Source: Acidimicrobiia bacterium
GTDB lineage: Bacteria; Actinomycetota; Acidimicrobiia; Spongiisociales; ZC4RG35
NCBI GenBank assembly: GCA_025928935.1
Contig: JAICNB010000004.1
Coordinates: 19,687-83,686 of the forward strand
Length of the DNA: 64,000 bases
Reading direction: 5' to 3'
Position numbers and translations under genes: made by a program. Position 1 is the first letter of the stretch. The number at the start of each line of letters is the position of its first letter. This document shows positions 8,237 through 17,013 of this stretch, one piece after another. The notes beneath the pieces are model-generated. The model made no database searches, had not been told where the DNA came from, and saw only the letters and a list, made by a program, of their open reading frames with translations.

Positions 8237-8997
8237 AGCTCGTCCGCATCAAGGCTGGTGACGACATTGCCTACGGTGTGGCCGACACCGAGGGTGTCCT
8301 CGTCTACAAAGGCTCGCCCTTCGTCGCCTGGGAGCCGACCGAGACAGTGGTTCCCTGGGAGACGGCTCAGCTCCTCGCCCCTGTCCTGCCCTCCAAGATC
8401 GTGGCGGTAGGCCGCAACTACGAGGACCATGCCGCCGAGCAGGACGTGGCCACACCGGAGGAGCCGATCATCTTCCTCAAACCGGCGACCTCGGTGGTCG
8501 GTCCCGAAGCCAATGTCGTCCATCCGGCGATCTCGGAGAACGTGCAACACGAGGCAGAGCTGGCCGTGGTCGTGAGCCGGGTGGCCCGCCATGTCAAGGC
8601 TGAGGACGCCTCCGCCTACATCCTGGGCTACACCGCGGCCAACGACGTGACTGCTCGCGACCTGCAGCGGAAGGACGGGCAATGGGCCCGGGGAAAGGGC
8701 TTCGACACGTTCTGCCCGCTGGGCCCGGCGATCGAGACCGAGCTCGACCCTCTGGAGAAGCTGGCGGTGATATGCCGGGTCAACGGGGAGGTGAGACAGG
8801 CAGGTTTCACCTCGGACATGGTGTTCGGCGTGGCTGAGCTTTTCGAGTTCGTGACGGAAGTGATGACGCTGCTCCCCGGTGATGTCCTCCTCACCGGGAC
8901 CCCCGCCGGTGTCAGCAAGGTCGAGCCAGGAGACGTGATGGAGGTCGAGGTCGACGGGATCGGCGTCCTCGAGAACAGGGTGGTCGCCGCCAGATGA
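8233..8997 (+). CDS. Fumarylacetoacetate hydrolase family protein
   Basis: A FAH-fold enzyme of 254 residues. The metal-binding elements are present: [11 protein letters not shown] (E-x-E type), [13 protein letters not shown] and the lysine block [14 protein letters not shown], ending with [17 protein letters not shown]. Members cleave or isomerise 2-oxo or acylpyruvate substrates (5-carboxymethyl-2-hydroxymuconate isomerase, acylpyruvase); the substrate here is open. ATGA overlaps join it to genes on both sides. Confidence 0.9.
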   Translation: MKLVRIKAGDDIAYGVADTEGVLVYKGSPFVAWEPTETVVPWETAQLLAPVLPSKIVAVGRNYEDHAAEQDVATPEEPIIFLKPATSVVGPEANVVHPAISENVQHEAELAVVVSRVARHVKAEDASAYILGYTAANDVTARDLQRKDGQWARGKGFDTFCPLGPAIETELDPLEKLAVICRVNGEVRQAGFTSDMVFGVAELFEFVTEVMTLLPGDVLLTGTPAGVSKVEPGDVMEVEVDGIGVLENRVVAAR

Positions 8998-10427
8998 CTG
9001 TCCGCCTGCGGGTGGCACCGTCACCCACCGGGCATCTCCATGTGGGCACCGCCCGGGCGGCGCTCTTCAATTGGCTCTACGCCCGGCACACGGGAGGGAG
9101 CTTCATCCTCCGGATCGACGACACCGACCGGGAGCGCTCCACGGTGGAATTCGAAGAAGACATCCTCGACTCCCTGCGCTGGCTCGGGCTCGACTGGGAC
9201 GAAGGGGTCGGAGTAGGTGGCCCACACGGCGATTACCGCCAGTCGAGTAGATACGACCGATATCGGGAGGCGGCATCATCGCTGGTCGAGTCGGGCGCCG
9301 CCTACTACGACAACAGGACGGCCGAGGAGTTGGAGGCTCTCCGCCAGCGCGCCGTGGCCGAAAAGCTCCATCCCGCTCACTACATCAGACGTCCCGAAGA
9401 GACTTGGGCCGATGGCGCGATCCGCATGTCGGTGCCGCAGGAGGAGGCGGTGGTGTTCGAGGACCTGGTCCGGGGCCGGGTCAGCTTCGAGGCCAGGGAC
9501 ATCGACGATTTCGTCATCCTGCGCAGCGACGGGACGCCCACCTATCACCTGGCCTCGACTGTCGACGACGTCGACTATGGGATCACCCATGTGGCCCGGG
9601 GTGAGGACCTCCTCCCCTCGACCCCAAAGCACATCGTCCTGACTCGGGCCCTTGGGGCCGCTCCCGAGCCCGAATACGCCCATCTCCCTCTGCTCTTCGG
9701 CACCGATGGCAAGAAGCTGTCCAAGAGACATGGTGCGACCTCGCTCTCGCTGTATCGCGACGAGGGATACCTGCCCGATGCGGTGTTCAACTACCTGTCG
9801 TTGCTGGGGTGGTCCATCGACGGTGACCGGACCATCTTCTCCAGGGACGAGGCGATCGCCTCCTTCGACCTCGTCGACGTCTCTCGAAACCCTGCGGTGT
9901 TCGACCCCGACAAGCTGGCGTGGCTCAACGGCGAGTACATCAGGGCCATGGATCCGGTCGATTTCGCCCGGTCGGCCCGGCTTCACGTCGAGGGGGCGGT
10001 GGGCCGTTCCCTGGACGAAGGAGAGTGGGCCAGGTTCGAGGCGGTGGCCCCGCTGGTGCAGGAGCGAACCCGTCTCCTCCCCGAGGCGGGGGATCAGGTG
10101 GTCTTCCTCTTCGAGGATTTCGCGGAATACGACCCCGTGGCATGGGACAAGGTGATGGCCAAAGCTGGGGTGGCCGGGATCCTGTCGTCTGCCCGGGACC
10201 GTCTGGCCACTGTCGATCCCTGGGAGGCGGGCACCGTAGAGGCCACATTGCGGGGGATGCTGGAGGAAATGGGCTTGGGAGCGGCCAAGGGCCTCCAGCC
10301 CCTCCGAGTGGCGATCACAGGCTCGTCGGTCAGCCCTCCACTGTTCGAGTCCATGTCGGCCCTGGGACGTGAAAAGACCCTGCAGCGGGTGGACCGGGCG
10401 ATCGGGCAGCTGGCAGGTACTGGGTAG
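8994..10427 (+). CDS. gltX: Glutamyl-tRNA synthetase
   Basis: A class I aminoacyl-tRNA synthetase that charges tRNA-Glu, and in organisms without GlnRS also tRNA-Gln. The HIGH-equivalent is [15 protein letters not shown] and the KMSKS-equivalent is KLSKRHG. The C-terminal helical anticodon-binding region is full, 477 residues in total. The start overlaps the FAH stop as ATGA. The cognate tRNA-Glu lies 34 bp downstream on the same strand. Confidence 0.96.
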   Translation: MTVRLRVAPSPTGHLHVGTARAALFNWLYARHTGGSFILRIDDTDRERSTVEFEEDILDSLRWLGLDWDEGVGVGGPHGDYRQSSRYDRYREAASSLVESGAAYYDNRTAEELEALRQRAVAEKLHPAHYIRRPEETWADGAIRMSVPQEEAVVFEDLVRGRVSFEARDIDDFVILRSDGTPTYHLASTVDDVDYGITHVARGEDLLPSTPKHIVLTRALGAAPEPEYAHLPLLFGTDGKKLSKRHGATSLSLYRDEGYLPDAVFNYLSLLGWSIDGDRTIFSRDEAIASFDLVDVSRNPAVFDPDKLAWLNGEYIRAMDPVDFARSARLHVEGAVGRSLDEGEWARFEAVAPLVQERTRLLPEAGDQVVFLFEDFAEYDPVAWDKVMAKAGVAGILSSARDRLATVDPWEAGTVEATLRGMLEEMGLGAAKGLQPLRVAITGSSVSPPLFESMSALGREKTLQRVDRAIGQLAGTG

Positions 10428-10461
10428 GTCGAAGGCGACGGGTAACCTGCTCTCAGCTCGA

Positions 10462-10537
10462 GGTCCCGTCGTCCAGAGGCCTAGGACGCCGGCCTTTCAA
10501 GCCGGAAACGCCGGTTCGAATCCGGTCGGGACTGCCA
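10462..10537 (+). tRNA. tRNA-Glu (anticodon TTC), CCA encoded
   Basis: A complete 76-nt cloverleaf. The acceptor GGTCCCG pairs with CGGGACT (one G-U), the D-stem is GTCC/GGAC, the anticodon stem is CCGGC/GCCGG around loop CTTTCAA, and the T-loop is TTCGAAT. The discriminator is G and CCA is genomically encoded. TAACCT about 14 bp upstream is a possible -10. Confidence 0.95.
10520..10535 (+). repeat. Putative attachment core, copy 1 (tRNA-Glu 3' end)
   Basis: ATCCGGTCGGGACTGC, from the T-loop into the CCA end of the tRNA, is repeated exactly and in the same orientation 1,967 bp downstream. tRNA 3' ends are classical integration targets. Confidence 0.6.
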
Positions 10538-10583
10538 GCCATCTCCTCCCTGAGGGCTTATGAGTCCACCCTGTCAGATCGAC

Positions 10584-11861
10584 TCAGCCCCCGGCCAGGG
10601 CAGTTTCGAGAAAACCGATGACCTCCCGGCTCCAGTCATCGGGCGCCACATCGAGCCCCTGGATGTGGCCCGCCCCGGGGACGACCCACACCGAGACGTT
10701 CTCCCCTGCTTGGCGTCTGACGTGCTCGGCCGCATGTATCTCATCGGGCATTTCGCTGCCGGCGATCAGCAAGATGCTCCGGGGGAATGCGCTCTGAGCC
10801 GAAGCCGCCAGCGCGTCGGGCTTCGAAGCTTCGGTGAGCAAATCGGTCAGGCCGTACTGCATCCATTCCAGACGGGATTGGAGCCAGCCACGTGCTCCGT
10901 AGATCTGGTTGAACCACACCTTGTCGGCGTCGGTACGAGCCGTCGCACCTTCGGCCACCACCGCAGCGATCCGGGAGTCGGCCCCGATGGCGCCGATCGC
11001 CTCCTCGCCACCCATCGACATCCCCACGACTGCGATGGCTTTGGAATCGACCTCGGGGCGTGAAACGAGGAAGTCGACGGCGGCCATGATGTCCATTTCA
11101 CCGTTCCAACCGAAGTCCATCGCCTGACCACCGCTGAAGCCATGTCCGCGGGCATCCGTGACCAGCACTCCAAAGCCATGCCCGGCCAATACCTCTGCCT
11201 GGGGCAGCACGCTCGATGCCGTGGAGCCCGAGCCATGGCGCAAGACGACTGTCGCTCCTTCGGTGGGCGGAATGAACCACGCCCACAGATCGACATCGTC
11301 CGCGGTGCGAAAGCGCACCTCCTCGGCGTGGAGCCCGAAGTCCGCCGGCGTGGCGGCCCCATGGGCAATGGGAGGCACGCTGGTGGCGATGAGCGCCGGA
11401 GACAGCGTCCAGACGAGCACTGCGACAGCGACACCCATGACAATCGTTACCCCGAGCCGCATCACCGCCCCCCGGTGATAGGTCAGCCGCGCGATAGCGG
11501 CAGCGACGAGTGGGAGACTTGCCAGGAGCGCAATCAGCCCCGACACAGCGATCCAGCTGATCCCGTCGACCGAGAGCCAGCGAAGTCCAATGCCGACCCC
11601 TGCGACGAGGCCAGCCGTTCCTAACGACAGCGCTGCCCACGGCCCGGCTCGCCCCGGCCGCAACCAGAGCGCGCTCGTTCCGATGGTCAGGGCCACGACG
11701 AAGACGAGCTTCGACAGCCTCGACAGGAGCGTGCCATCCGCGGCGACCATGACTGCCAAAGACATCCCCACGGCGACGATGGCCACCGCCGGCCAACGCG
11801 ACCGGACGGTCGGCCGGTTCCCAGCCAGGTATCCAACGGCGCTTCTCGGCAGGGTCTCCAT
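10584..11861 (-). CDS. Alpha/beta hydrolase with N-terminal membrane domain
   Basis: 425 residues. The first ~165 hold about five hydrophobic segments (for example WPAVAIVAVGMSLAVMVAA and LGVTIVMGVAVAVLVWTLSP). An alpha/beta hydrolase domain follows from about 190: oxyanion region VVLRHGSGST, TDARGHGFSGG, the nucleophile elbow GMSMGGEEA, and the C-terminal GAGHIQGLDV with the likely catalytic His. The catalytic domain probably faces outward. It starts 4 bp after the upstream membrane gene, forming a two-gene unit. The pair lies between the tRNA-Glu and the repeated tRNA end. Substrate unknown. Confidence 0.85.
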   Translation of the reverse strand: METLPRSAVGYLAGNRPTVRSRWPAVAIVAVGMSLAVMVAADGTLLSRLSKLVFVVALTIGTSALWLRPGRAGPWAALSLGTAGLVAGVGIGLRWLSVDGISWIAVSGLIALLASLPLVAAAIARLTYHRGAVMRLGVTIVMGVAVAVLVWTLSPALIATSVPPIAHGAATPADFGLHAEEVRFRTADDVDLWAWFIPPTEGATVVLRHGSGSTASSVLPQAEVLAGHGFGVLVTDARGHGFSGGQAMDFGWNGEMDIMAAVDFLVSRPEVDSKAIAVVGMSMGGEEAIGAIGADSRIAAVVAEGATARTDADKVWFNQIYGARGWLQSRLEWMQYGLTDLLTEASKPDALAASAQSAFPRSILLIAGSEMPDEIHAAEHVRRQAGENVSVWVVPGAGHIQGLDVAPDDWSREVIGFLETALAGG

Positions 11862-11865
11862 CCCG

Positions 11866-12354
11866 TCAGGTCTTCTTCAGATGGCGACGCGCCGATGGCG
11901 TCAGAGCGAGCAAGAGGATCGCCAAGGAGCCTGCGATGAGTAGCGGGTGCATCACGGGATGAAATGGCACGATGAACAACTCGACGATCTCGAAGACCAG
12001 GAGAAGCCCTCCGATGCTGAGAACAGCCAGCCAGGGCCAGCGATGACCGATGAAATCCTCGATGCCAGATGCCCACTTCCACTCCCAGCGCAGCATCAGT
12101 CCGGCGATGGTGAGAAGGGAAGCTGCCGCGATGCCCAACAAGAACCAGCCGGGCCAGAAGTAGTCGCTGACAGGCGCGCCTTCGAGATAGCTGACGGGCA
12201 TTCCCAGGGGCTCCAGCGGGTCGGTGACCATCGCGAACCCTCCCTGGAGGGCACCGATCACCAAGAGCGTCAGAAGTCCCGCGAGTCCGATGATCGATGC
12301 CGGGCGTCTGGGAGCCTTCCGCAGTTCCTCTCGAGATGGGGAAACGACAGACAT
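11866..12354 (-). CDS. Four- to five-pass membrane protein, function unknown
   Basis: 162 residues from MSVVSPSREEL. This start is fixed by a strong AGAGGAGG five bases upstream of the ATG. Hydrophobic helices include IIGLAGLLTLLVIGALQGGF, WFLLGIAAASLLTIAGLML, WLAVLSIGGLLLVFEIVELF and PLLIAGSLAILLLALTP. The loop between helices 1 and 2 carries DPLEPLGMPVSYLEG. No enzymatic motif is recognised. Cotranscribed with the hydrolase downstream. Confidence 0.75.
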   Translation of the reverse strand: MSVVSPSREELRKAPRRPASIIGLAGLLTLLVIGALQGGFAMVTDPLEPLGMPVSYLEGAPVSDYFWPGWFLLGIAAASLLTIAGLMLRWEWKWASGIEDFIGHRWPWLAVLSIGGLLLVFEIVELFIVPFHPVMHPLLIAGSLAILLLALTPSARRHLKKT

Positions 12355-12681
12355 ATTGCCTCCTCTGTTCGTTTTCCTCATCTCACCGGGACGGTTGGTC
12401 ACCGGCTAGAGCCGAAATCCCTCGTTCGGTGGGTCATCCGGCCGGTTCAAGGGGCCAGTGTCGACACGATCCGACCGCTGCCCTGGATCCGGTCGGGACT
12501 GCTGCCGGGTGGGCTCAGGACGCGCTTCAGAGATGGCCACGAGGCACTATGTCGGTTCAGGAGGGTGAGTCCATGGTGTCGATCCAGGGGAGGGCGACAT
12601 CGCCCTTCTCGCTCATCGCATCGACGGCAGATAACCTCGGGCACCGCAGGGGCGCCTCCAAGGAACCCGAACCGGTACCTC
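12355..12681. other. 327-bp spacer between divergent genes, containing the second tRNA-end repeat
   Basis: It holds the ribosome-binding site of the leftward membrane gene, the 16-bp copy of the tRNA-Glu end near its middle, and the presumed promoter of the dsbB pair, for which I find no convincing -10. No ORF with plausible coding character is seen. Confidence 0.6.
12487..12502 (+). repeat. Putative attachment core, copy 2
   Basis: An exact 16-bp copy of the tRNA-Glu 3' end (ATCCGGTCGGGACTGC). The flanking bases do not match the tRNA on either side, so it is not a duplicated tRNA gene. Confidence 0.6.
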
Positions 12682-13209
12682 ATGTCCGCGCAGACCATCA
12701 TCGTCTTCAACAACCTGTTCGCCATCCTCACCCTGGTCGCCCTGGCCGGGGCGATCGGGCTGACGGTCTATCGCGTGGTGAGAGGCCCGGAGGCGGCGGG
12801 CCTGCTCGGTGGCAGGGCGATCTGGCTCGCCTTCGCAGTCGCCCTGGTCAGCACGATCGGCTCACTCATGTACTCCGAGCTCTTCCACTACGTGCCATGC
12901 CGGCTCTGCTGGTTCCAACGAATCGCCATGTATCCGCTGGCCGTCATCCTTCTGGTGGGCGCCATCCGCCGTGAGGCCGTGGTGAGGTTCTATGGCATCC
13001 CTCTCGCCCTGATCGGTCTCGCCATCTCGATCTACCACAACCTCGTGCAGTTCTTCCCCAGTCTCGAGGGCGGCTCCTGTGACCCCGCGGTGCCCTGCTC
13101 GGCGCGGAGCATCGAGATGTTCGGCTTCATGGACCTGCCTTTTATGGCCGGGGTGGGGTTTATCCTCATCACGATCCTTCTCGCCATCTACACGAAAGCC
13201 ACCGAATGA
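12682..13209 (+). CDS. Disulfide bond formation protein DsbB/BdbC family
   Basis: A quinone-dependent membrane oxidase that reoxidises a DsbA-like partner. The 175 residues hold four hydrophobic helices. The first periplasmic cysteine pair is CRLC in YVPCRLCWFQRI and the second is CDPAVPC, both as in DsbB/BdbC. The ATG (MSAQTIIVFNN) is well inside the long ORF and has only a weak AAGGA upstream. Its stop overlaps the start of the thioredoxin-like gene as ATGA, a natural redox pair. Confidence 0.9.
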   Translation: MSAQTIIVFNNLFAILTLVALAGAIGLTVYRVVRGPEAAGLLGGRAIWLAFAVALVSTIGSLMYSELFHYVPCRLCWFQRIAMYPLAVILLVGAIRREAVVRFYGIPLALIGLAISIYHNLVQFFPSLEGGSCDPAVPCSARSIEMFGFMDLPFMAGVGFILITILLAIYTKATE

Positions 13210-13865
13210 CCGCCACCAAGAAGCCAAAATCGGGAACCACGCAGGCCAGGGGCAACTCCACCCTGTGGTGGATCATTGGCGGGGTGGTCGGTCTCGGCTT
13301 GATCGTGTGGCTCGCCATGTCCATCGCCGGCGAGGTGCCGGTCGACGAGTCCATCGGTTACGGCGATCCGACCGTCGAAGGCGACCCGCTCCCGGTGTAT
13401 GCGGCAGGTCAGCAGGACGTCTCGGTCGGTCTCACCGCGCCTACCGTGGAAGGGGCCGACTGGAACGACAACCCGGTCTCGATCGAGCCCGACGGCACCC
13501 CCAAGATCGTTATCTTCCTGGCTCATTGGTGCCCTCATTGTCAGGCCGAAGTGCCCGTAATCCAGGACTGGATAAACGATGGGAATGTGCCTGACACCGT
13601 GGAGCTCGTGTCGGTAGTGACCGGTACCGATCGGCTTCGTCCCAACTGGCCCCCCCAGGACTGGCTCGAGGAGGAGGGATGGACCCCACCCGTCATAATG
13701 GACGATGAGATCACGACGGTGGCGGTGAATTACGGGATGGGCGCGACACCGATGTTCGTGGTTCTGGATGGCAACAACACCAACTTGGGCCGGATCACGG
13801 GGGAGCTGTCGACCGAGGCCCTCGATCAGTTGGTGCAGGTGGCCGAGGCCTCCATCGAAGGTTGA
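13206..13865 (+). CDS. Membrane-anchored thioredoxin-like disulfide oxidoreductase
   Basis: 219 residues: a basic N-terminus, one transmembrane anchor (WWIIGGVVGLGLIVWLAMSIAG), then an extracytoplasmic thioredoxin fold with active site CPHC (AHWCPHCQAEVPVIQDW) and the cis-proline region GMGATPMFVVLD. CPHC resembles DsbA more than reductive thioredoxins (CGPC), and the DsbB gene directly upstream supports an oxidative role in folding exported proteins. The stop abuts the convergent rpiB stop as TGATCA. Confidence 0.9.
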   Translation: MTATKKPKSGTTQARGNSTLWWIIGGVVGLGLIVWLAMSIAGEVPVDESIGYGDPTVEGDPLPVYAAGQQDVSVGLTAPTVEGADWNDNPVSIEPDGTPKIVIFLAHWCPHCQAEVPVIQDWINDGNVPDTVELVSVVTGTDRLRPNWPPQDWLEEEGWTPPVIMDDEITTVAVNYGMGATPMFVVLDGNNTNLGRITGELSTEALDQLVQVAEASIEG

Positions 13866-14327
13866 TCAGGCCTCCATCGACCTGATCTTCTCCAAACGTC
13901 TGACGTGGCGCTCTTCGCGCGAGAAACGCGCCTCGAGGAAGGTCGTGACCAGTTCCCGGGCCAAAGCCTCCCCGATGACCCTTGCCCCCAGGCTGAGGAT
14001 GTTCACGTCGTCGTGCTCCACCATCTGGTGTGCGGTGTAGGTGTCGTGGGCGATGGAAGACCGGATCCCGTGGAGCTTGTTGGCGGCAACTGCGGCGCCG
14101 GCCCCGGAGCCACAGATGAGGATGCCCCGGTCGGCCCGCCCGTCGAGGACCGCCTGGGCCACGGCCGCAGCGAAGTCCGGGTAGTCGACGGGCTCGGCTG
14201 AGTGAGTCCCGAGGTCGTACACGGCGTGGCCCGACTCGGCGAGCCATTTGGAGAGCTGCTCCTTGAGCGGGTATCCGGCGTGATCGGCGCCGAGTGCGAT
14301 TCTCATTTCCGGCGGCAGAGTAGCCAA
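13866..14327 (-). CDS. rpiB: Ribose-5-phosphate isomerase B
   Basis: It interconverts ribose-5-phosphate and ribulose-5-phosphate in the pentose phosphate pathway. Family blocks: RIALGADHAGYPLKEQL, DYPDFAAAVAQAV, GILICGSGAGAAVAANK with the catalytic Cys (C-G-S-G), IRSSIAHDTYTAHQMVEHDDVNILSLG. The length is 153 residues. A second in-frame ATG at MRIALGAD is an equally good start. Confidence 0.95.
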   Translation of the reverse strand: MATLPPEMRIALGADHAGYPLKEQLSKWLAESGHAVYDLGTHSAEPVDYPDFAAAVAQAVLDGRADRGILICGSGAGAAVAANKLHGIRSSIAHDTYTAHQMVEHDDVNILSLGARVIGEALARELVTTFLEARFSREERHVRRLEKIRSMEA

Positions 14328-14371
14328 GAGCGGTGGCGTCGCCCCTGCATGGGGTTGCGGCCATACCTAAC

Positions 14372-14377
14372 TACATT
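14372..14377 (+). promoter_or_regulatory. Predicted -10 of a leaderless murA promoter
   Basis: TACATT lies seven bases before the murA ATG, and no ribosome-binding site is visible. This places the transcription start at the ATG itself. Confidence 0.5.
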
Positions 14378-14384
14378 CGCCTGA

Positions 14385-15635
14385 ATGTCCAAGTTGGTTG
14401 TCGAGGGCGGAGCGCGTCTCCAGGGCACCGTCGGCGTGATGGGGGCCAAGAACGCGGTCCTCAAGGAGATGGTCTCAGCCCTGCTCGCCCCTGGACGGCA
14501 TCGCCTCACCAACGTCCCCGGCATTCTCGACGTCACCCTCATGTGCGAGGTCCTCGGCCACATCGGTTGCAGGGTCGAACAGGGAGATCATGAGTTGTGG
14601 CTGGTCGTGCCCGATCAGCTTCTGCCCGAGGCGCCAATCGAGCTGGTGCGCCAGATGCGGGCTTCGATTGTGGTGCTCGGCCCGCTGCTGGCGCGATGCG
14701 GCGAGGCCCGGGTCGCTCTCCCGGGCGGCGACGACCTCGGTGCGCGCCCGATCGACATGCACCTCAACGGTCTCGAGGCCATGGGGGTCGACTTCGAACT
14801 GGTGCACGGCGAGCTGGTCGGACGGGTCGATGGACGTCTCAAGGGCACCGAGGTGGAGCTTCCCTTTCCATCGGTGGGCGCCACCGAGAACCTGCTCTTC
14901 GCCGGTGTGCTGGCCGAGGGTGACACCGTGATCGTCAACGCGGCGCGTGAGCCCGAGATCGAAGACCTGATCACCCAACTTGCCGAGATGGGCGCCGACA
15001 TCAGCGGCGGCGGCACCTCGCTGGTGACGGTGCACGGCGTGGAGAAGCTGGCGCCTGCGGAGCACCACGTCGTGCCCGACCGTCTCGAGGCGGGAACCTA
15101 TGCGACCGCCGCCGCCATCACGGCTGGCGATGTGACCGTCACGGGGTGCACACCGGAGCACCTGCGCATGGAGTTGCGGAAGCTGTCCGAAGCGGGCTGC
15201 GAGGTCGAGCAAGGGAACGGCTGGCTGCGTGTACGGGGCCCGGAGCGCCCTACACCAGTCGACTTCGCCACCCTCCCTTTTCCCGGGTTCCACACCGACA
15301 TGCACCCGCAGATGGTTGCGGTGCTCTCGATCGCCGCCGGCACTTCGGTGATCACCGAGAACCTCTACGACGCCCGGTTCCGATATGTGGGGGAGCTGGC
15401 CAGGATGGGGGCCGACATAACCACCGAAGCGCAGCATGCCGTGATCAGGGGGGTCGAACAGCTCTCCGGCTGCCCGGTGCTGGCACCCGACATCCGGGCC
15501 GGAGCGGCGCTGGTCATGGCCGGTCTTCGGGCCGAAGGCATCACCGAGGTGGCTGATGCGAGCCATATCGATCGGGGTTATGAAGAGTTCCCGGAGAGAC
15601 TCCGGGCGCTGGGAGCCAGAATCGAGCGGGGGTGA
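14385..15635 (+). CDS. murA: UDP-N-acetylglucosamine 1-carboxyvinyltransferase
   Basis: It transfers enolpyruvate from PEP to UDP-GlcNAc, the first committed step of peptidoglycan synthesis. The 416 residues are full length: GAKNAVLKEM carries the conserved Lys-Asn pair, followed by ARPIDMHLNGLEAMG, the late catalytic Asp region LPFPGFHTDMHPQ and the C-terminal RAGAALVMAGLRAEG. The fosfomycin-target Cys is replaced by Asp: the loop reads LPGGDDLGARP with D116 where E. coli has Cys. The next gene overlaps its stop as GTGA. Confidence 0.96.
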   Translation: MSKLVVEGGARLQGTVGVMGAKNAVLKEMVSALLAPGRHRLTNVPGILDVTLMCEVLGHIGCRVEQGDHELWLVVPDQLLPEAPIELVRQMRASIVVLGPLLARCGEARVALPGGDDLGARPIDMHLNGLEAMGVDFELVHGELVGRVDGRLKGTEVELPFPSVGATENLLFAGVLAEGDTVIVNAAREPEIEDLITQLAEMGADISGGGTSLVTVHGVEKLAPAEHHVVPDRLEAGTYATAAAITAGDVTVTGCTPEHLRMELRKLSEAGCEVEQGNGWLRVRGPERPTPVDFATLPFPGFHTDMHPQMVAVLSIAAGTSVITENLYDARFRYVGELARMGADITTEAQHAVIRGVEQLSGCPVLAPDIRAGAALVMAGLRAEGITEVADASHIDRGYEEFPERLRALGARIERG

Positions 15636-16954
15636 TGGCGCTCCGGGCCCGACTCGCCCCCATCGCTGCTCTCGGAGCTGCATTCTTCGCGCTGGCGGCC
15701 CTGGTCGTCCTGCCTGCTCATCCGAGCCAAGCGGCAGCCCGCCCGGAGGGCTCGACGATCGAGGTGTCGGTTCCCGCCAACGGCTATCTCGAGATGAACG
15801 GGCGTCGCTATCGGGGGCCCTTCAGGATCACCGCCGAGACGGATGGTGTGGGCGTGGTCGAGGTGACTTCCCTCGACGCCTACCTGGAAGGGATCCGGGA
15901 GGTTCCATTCACCTGGGACGAGGAGGCGCTGGCCGCTCAGGTAGTTGCCGCCCGCACCTATCTCGCATGGACACTGGCCGGCGGCCGTACGGAGACCGGA
16001 AGACGGATCGGCTACGACATCTGCGCCACCGCCGCCTGCCAGGTTTACGCCGGCGTCGAGGCGGTTCTCGGGGAGGACGGCGAGCGGTGGCGGGCAGCCG
16101 TGGCCCGTACCTCCGGTGAGATCCTGATTCACGAAGGCGAGCCTGCCCGTGCTTTCTACTCCTCCACCACCGGGCTCCGCACCAGGAACATCGAGGACAT
16201 CTGGCCCGGGTCCGAGCCCGCCCCATATCTCGTCGGGGTCCCGTCGCCAGGGGAGGACAGCCCCTTCGTGCGCTGGTCTTGGGAGCTTCCCGAGTTCATG
16301 ATGGAGCGGCTCCTCCGTGAGGCAGATGTCGCCGGCGGTGACCTCCGGTCGATCGTCAACCGCACCACCGAAGATGGCCAGGGTCCCTGGATGATCGACA
16401 TCGTCTCCGACACGGGAACGGTTTCGATCGACACCTGGTCTCTTCGCTCCCGGATCAACGAGGCAGCGTCGCTCTTCCCCGAGCGTCTGCCCGCGTTACG
16501 GCCAGACGGGGTGCAATACCCGAACACGGTGCTCAGCCCCGAGTTCTCGATCCGGCGCGAGGTGCGCATCAGCCGTCACGGAGGCGACGCGCTGGTCCTG
16601 CCCTACTACGTCGTCGAGGGAGCGGGCTGGGGACATCTGATCGGCATGTCCCAATATGGCGCCCAGGCAATGGCGGAGGCCGGGTCGACGTACCCGGAGA
16701 TCCTGGCCCACTACTACGGAGGTCTCACCCCGGTGCCCGGGGACGGGTTCCTCCCCGAGCAGCTGGCGGTGGGGCTGATGATCGGTGGCGAGAAGGCGCA
16801 GATCTCATCGGAGGTCCCCCTGCAGGTCACGGTCGATGGCCTCGAGCTCCCCAGTGCCCAGGCGGGCGCCTGGACCTTCCTGTGGGTAGACGGGGCCCTC
16901 CAGGCGATACCGCCGATTCGATTCGCTCCGTGGGGCCTGCCCGACGAGTTCTGA
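15632..16954 (+). CDS. SpoIID/LytB domain-containing secreted protein
   Basis: 440 residues with a signal peptide (LAPIAALGAAFFALAALVVL...SQA). A SpoIID-type domain follows: LDAYLEGIREVPFTWDEEALAAQVVAARTYLA, CATAACQVYAG, AFYSSTTGLRT, and the signature GAGWGHLIGMSQYGAQAMAE ending at YYGGL. In spore formers SpoIID is a lytic transglycosylase; in other bacteria relatives such as LytB enhance amidases. Overlap with murA suggests a shared cell-wall role. The start is GTG with an ATG directly after it. Confidence 0.88.
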   Translation: MMALRARLAPIAALGAAFFALAALVVLPAHPSQAAARPEGSTIEVSVPANGYLEMNGRRYRGPFRITAETDGVGVVEVTSLDAYLEGIREVPFTWDEEALAAQVVAARTYLAWTLAGGRTETGRRIGYDICATAACQVYAGVEAVLGEDGERWRAAVARTSGEILIHEGEPARAFYSSTTGLRTRNIEDIWPGSEPAPYLVGVPSPGEDSPFVRWSWELPEFMMERLLREADVAGGDLRSIVNRTTEDGQGPWMIDIVSDTGTVSIDTWSLRSRINEAASLFPERLPALRPDGVQYPNTVLSPEFSIRREVRISRHGGDALVLPYYVVEGAGWGHLIGMSQYGAQAMAEAGSTYPEILAHYYGGLTPVPGDGFLPEQLAVGLMIGGEKAQISSEVPLQVTVDGLELPSAQAGAWTFLWVDGALQAIPPIRFAPWGLPDEF

Positions 16955-16969
16955 GCGGCGGGCCCCCGG

Positions 16970-16975
16970 TAGAAT
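16970..16975 (+). promoter_or_regulatory. Predicted -10 for the Nfu-type gene
   Basis: TAGAAT stands out in this GC-rich spacer, 39 bp before the ATG. TAAGG about 14 bp before the start could be the ribosome-binding site. No clear -35 is seen. Confidence 0.45.
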
Positions 16976-17013
16976 CAGGAACAACCCCAACCAGGTAAGG
17001 GTTCTTCAAGACG

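Noticed and set aside
12460-12510. A second, degenerate tRNA-Glu gene at the repeated tRNA end
   Set aside because: Only the last 16 nt match; the T-arm 5' half, anticodon arm and acceptor 5' strand are missing.
13860-13870. TGATCA at convergent stop junctions as a regulatory site
   Set aside because: It occurs at two junctions (also near 52670) simply because TGA and its complement TCA abut; no further conserved flanks.
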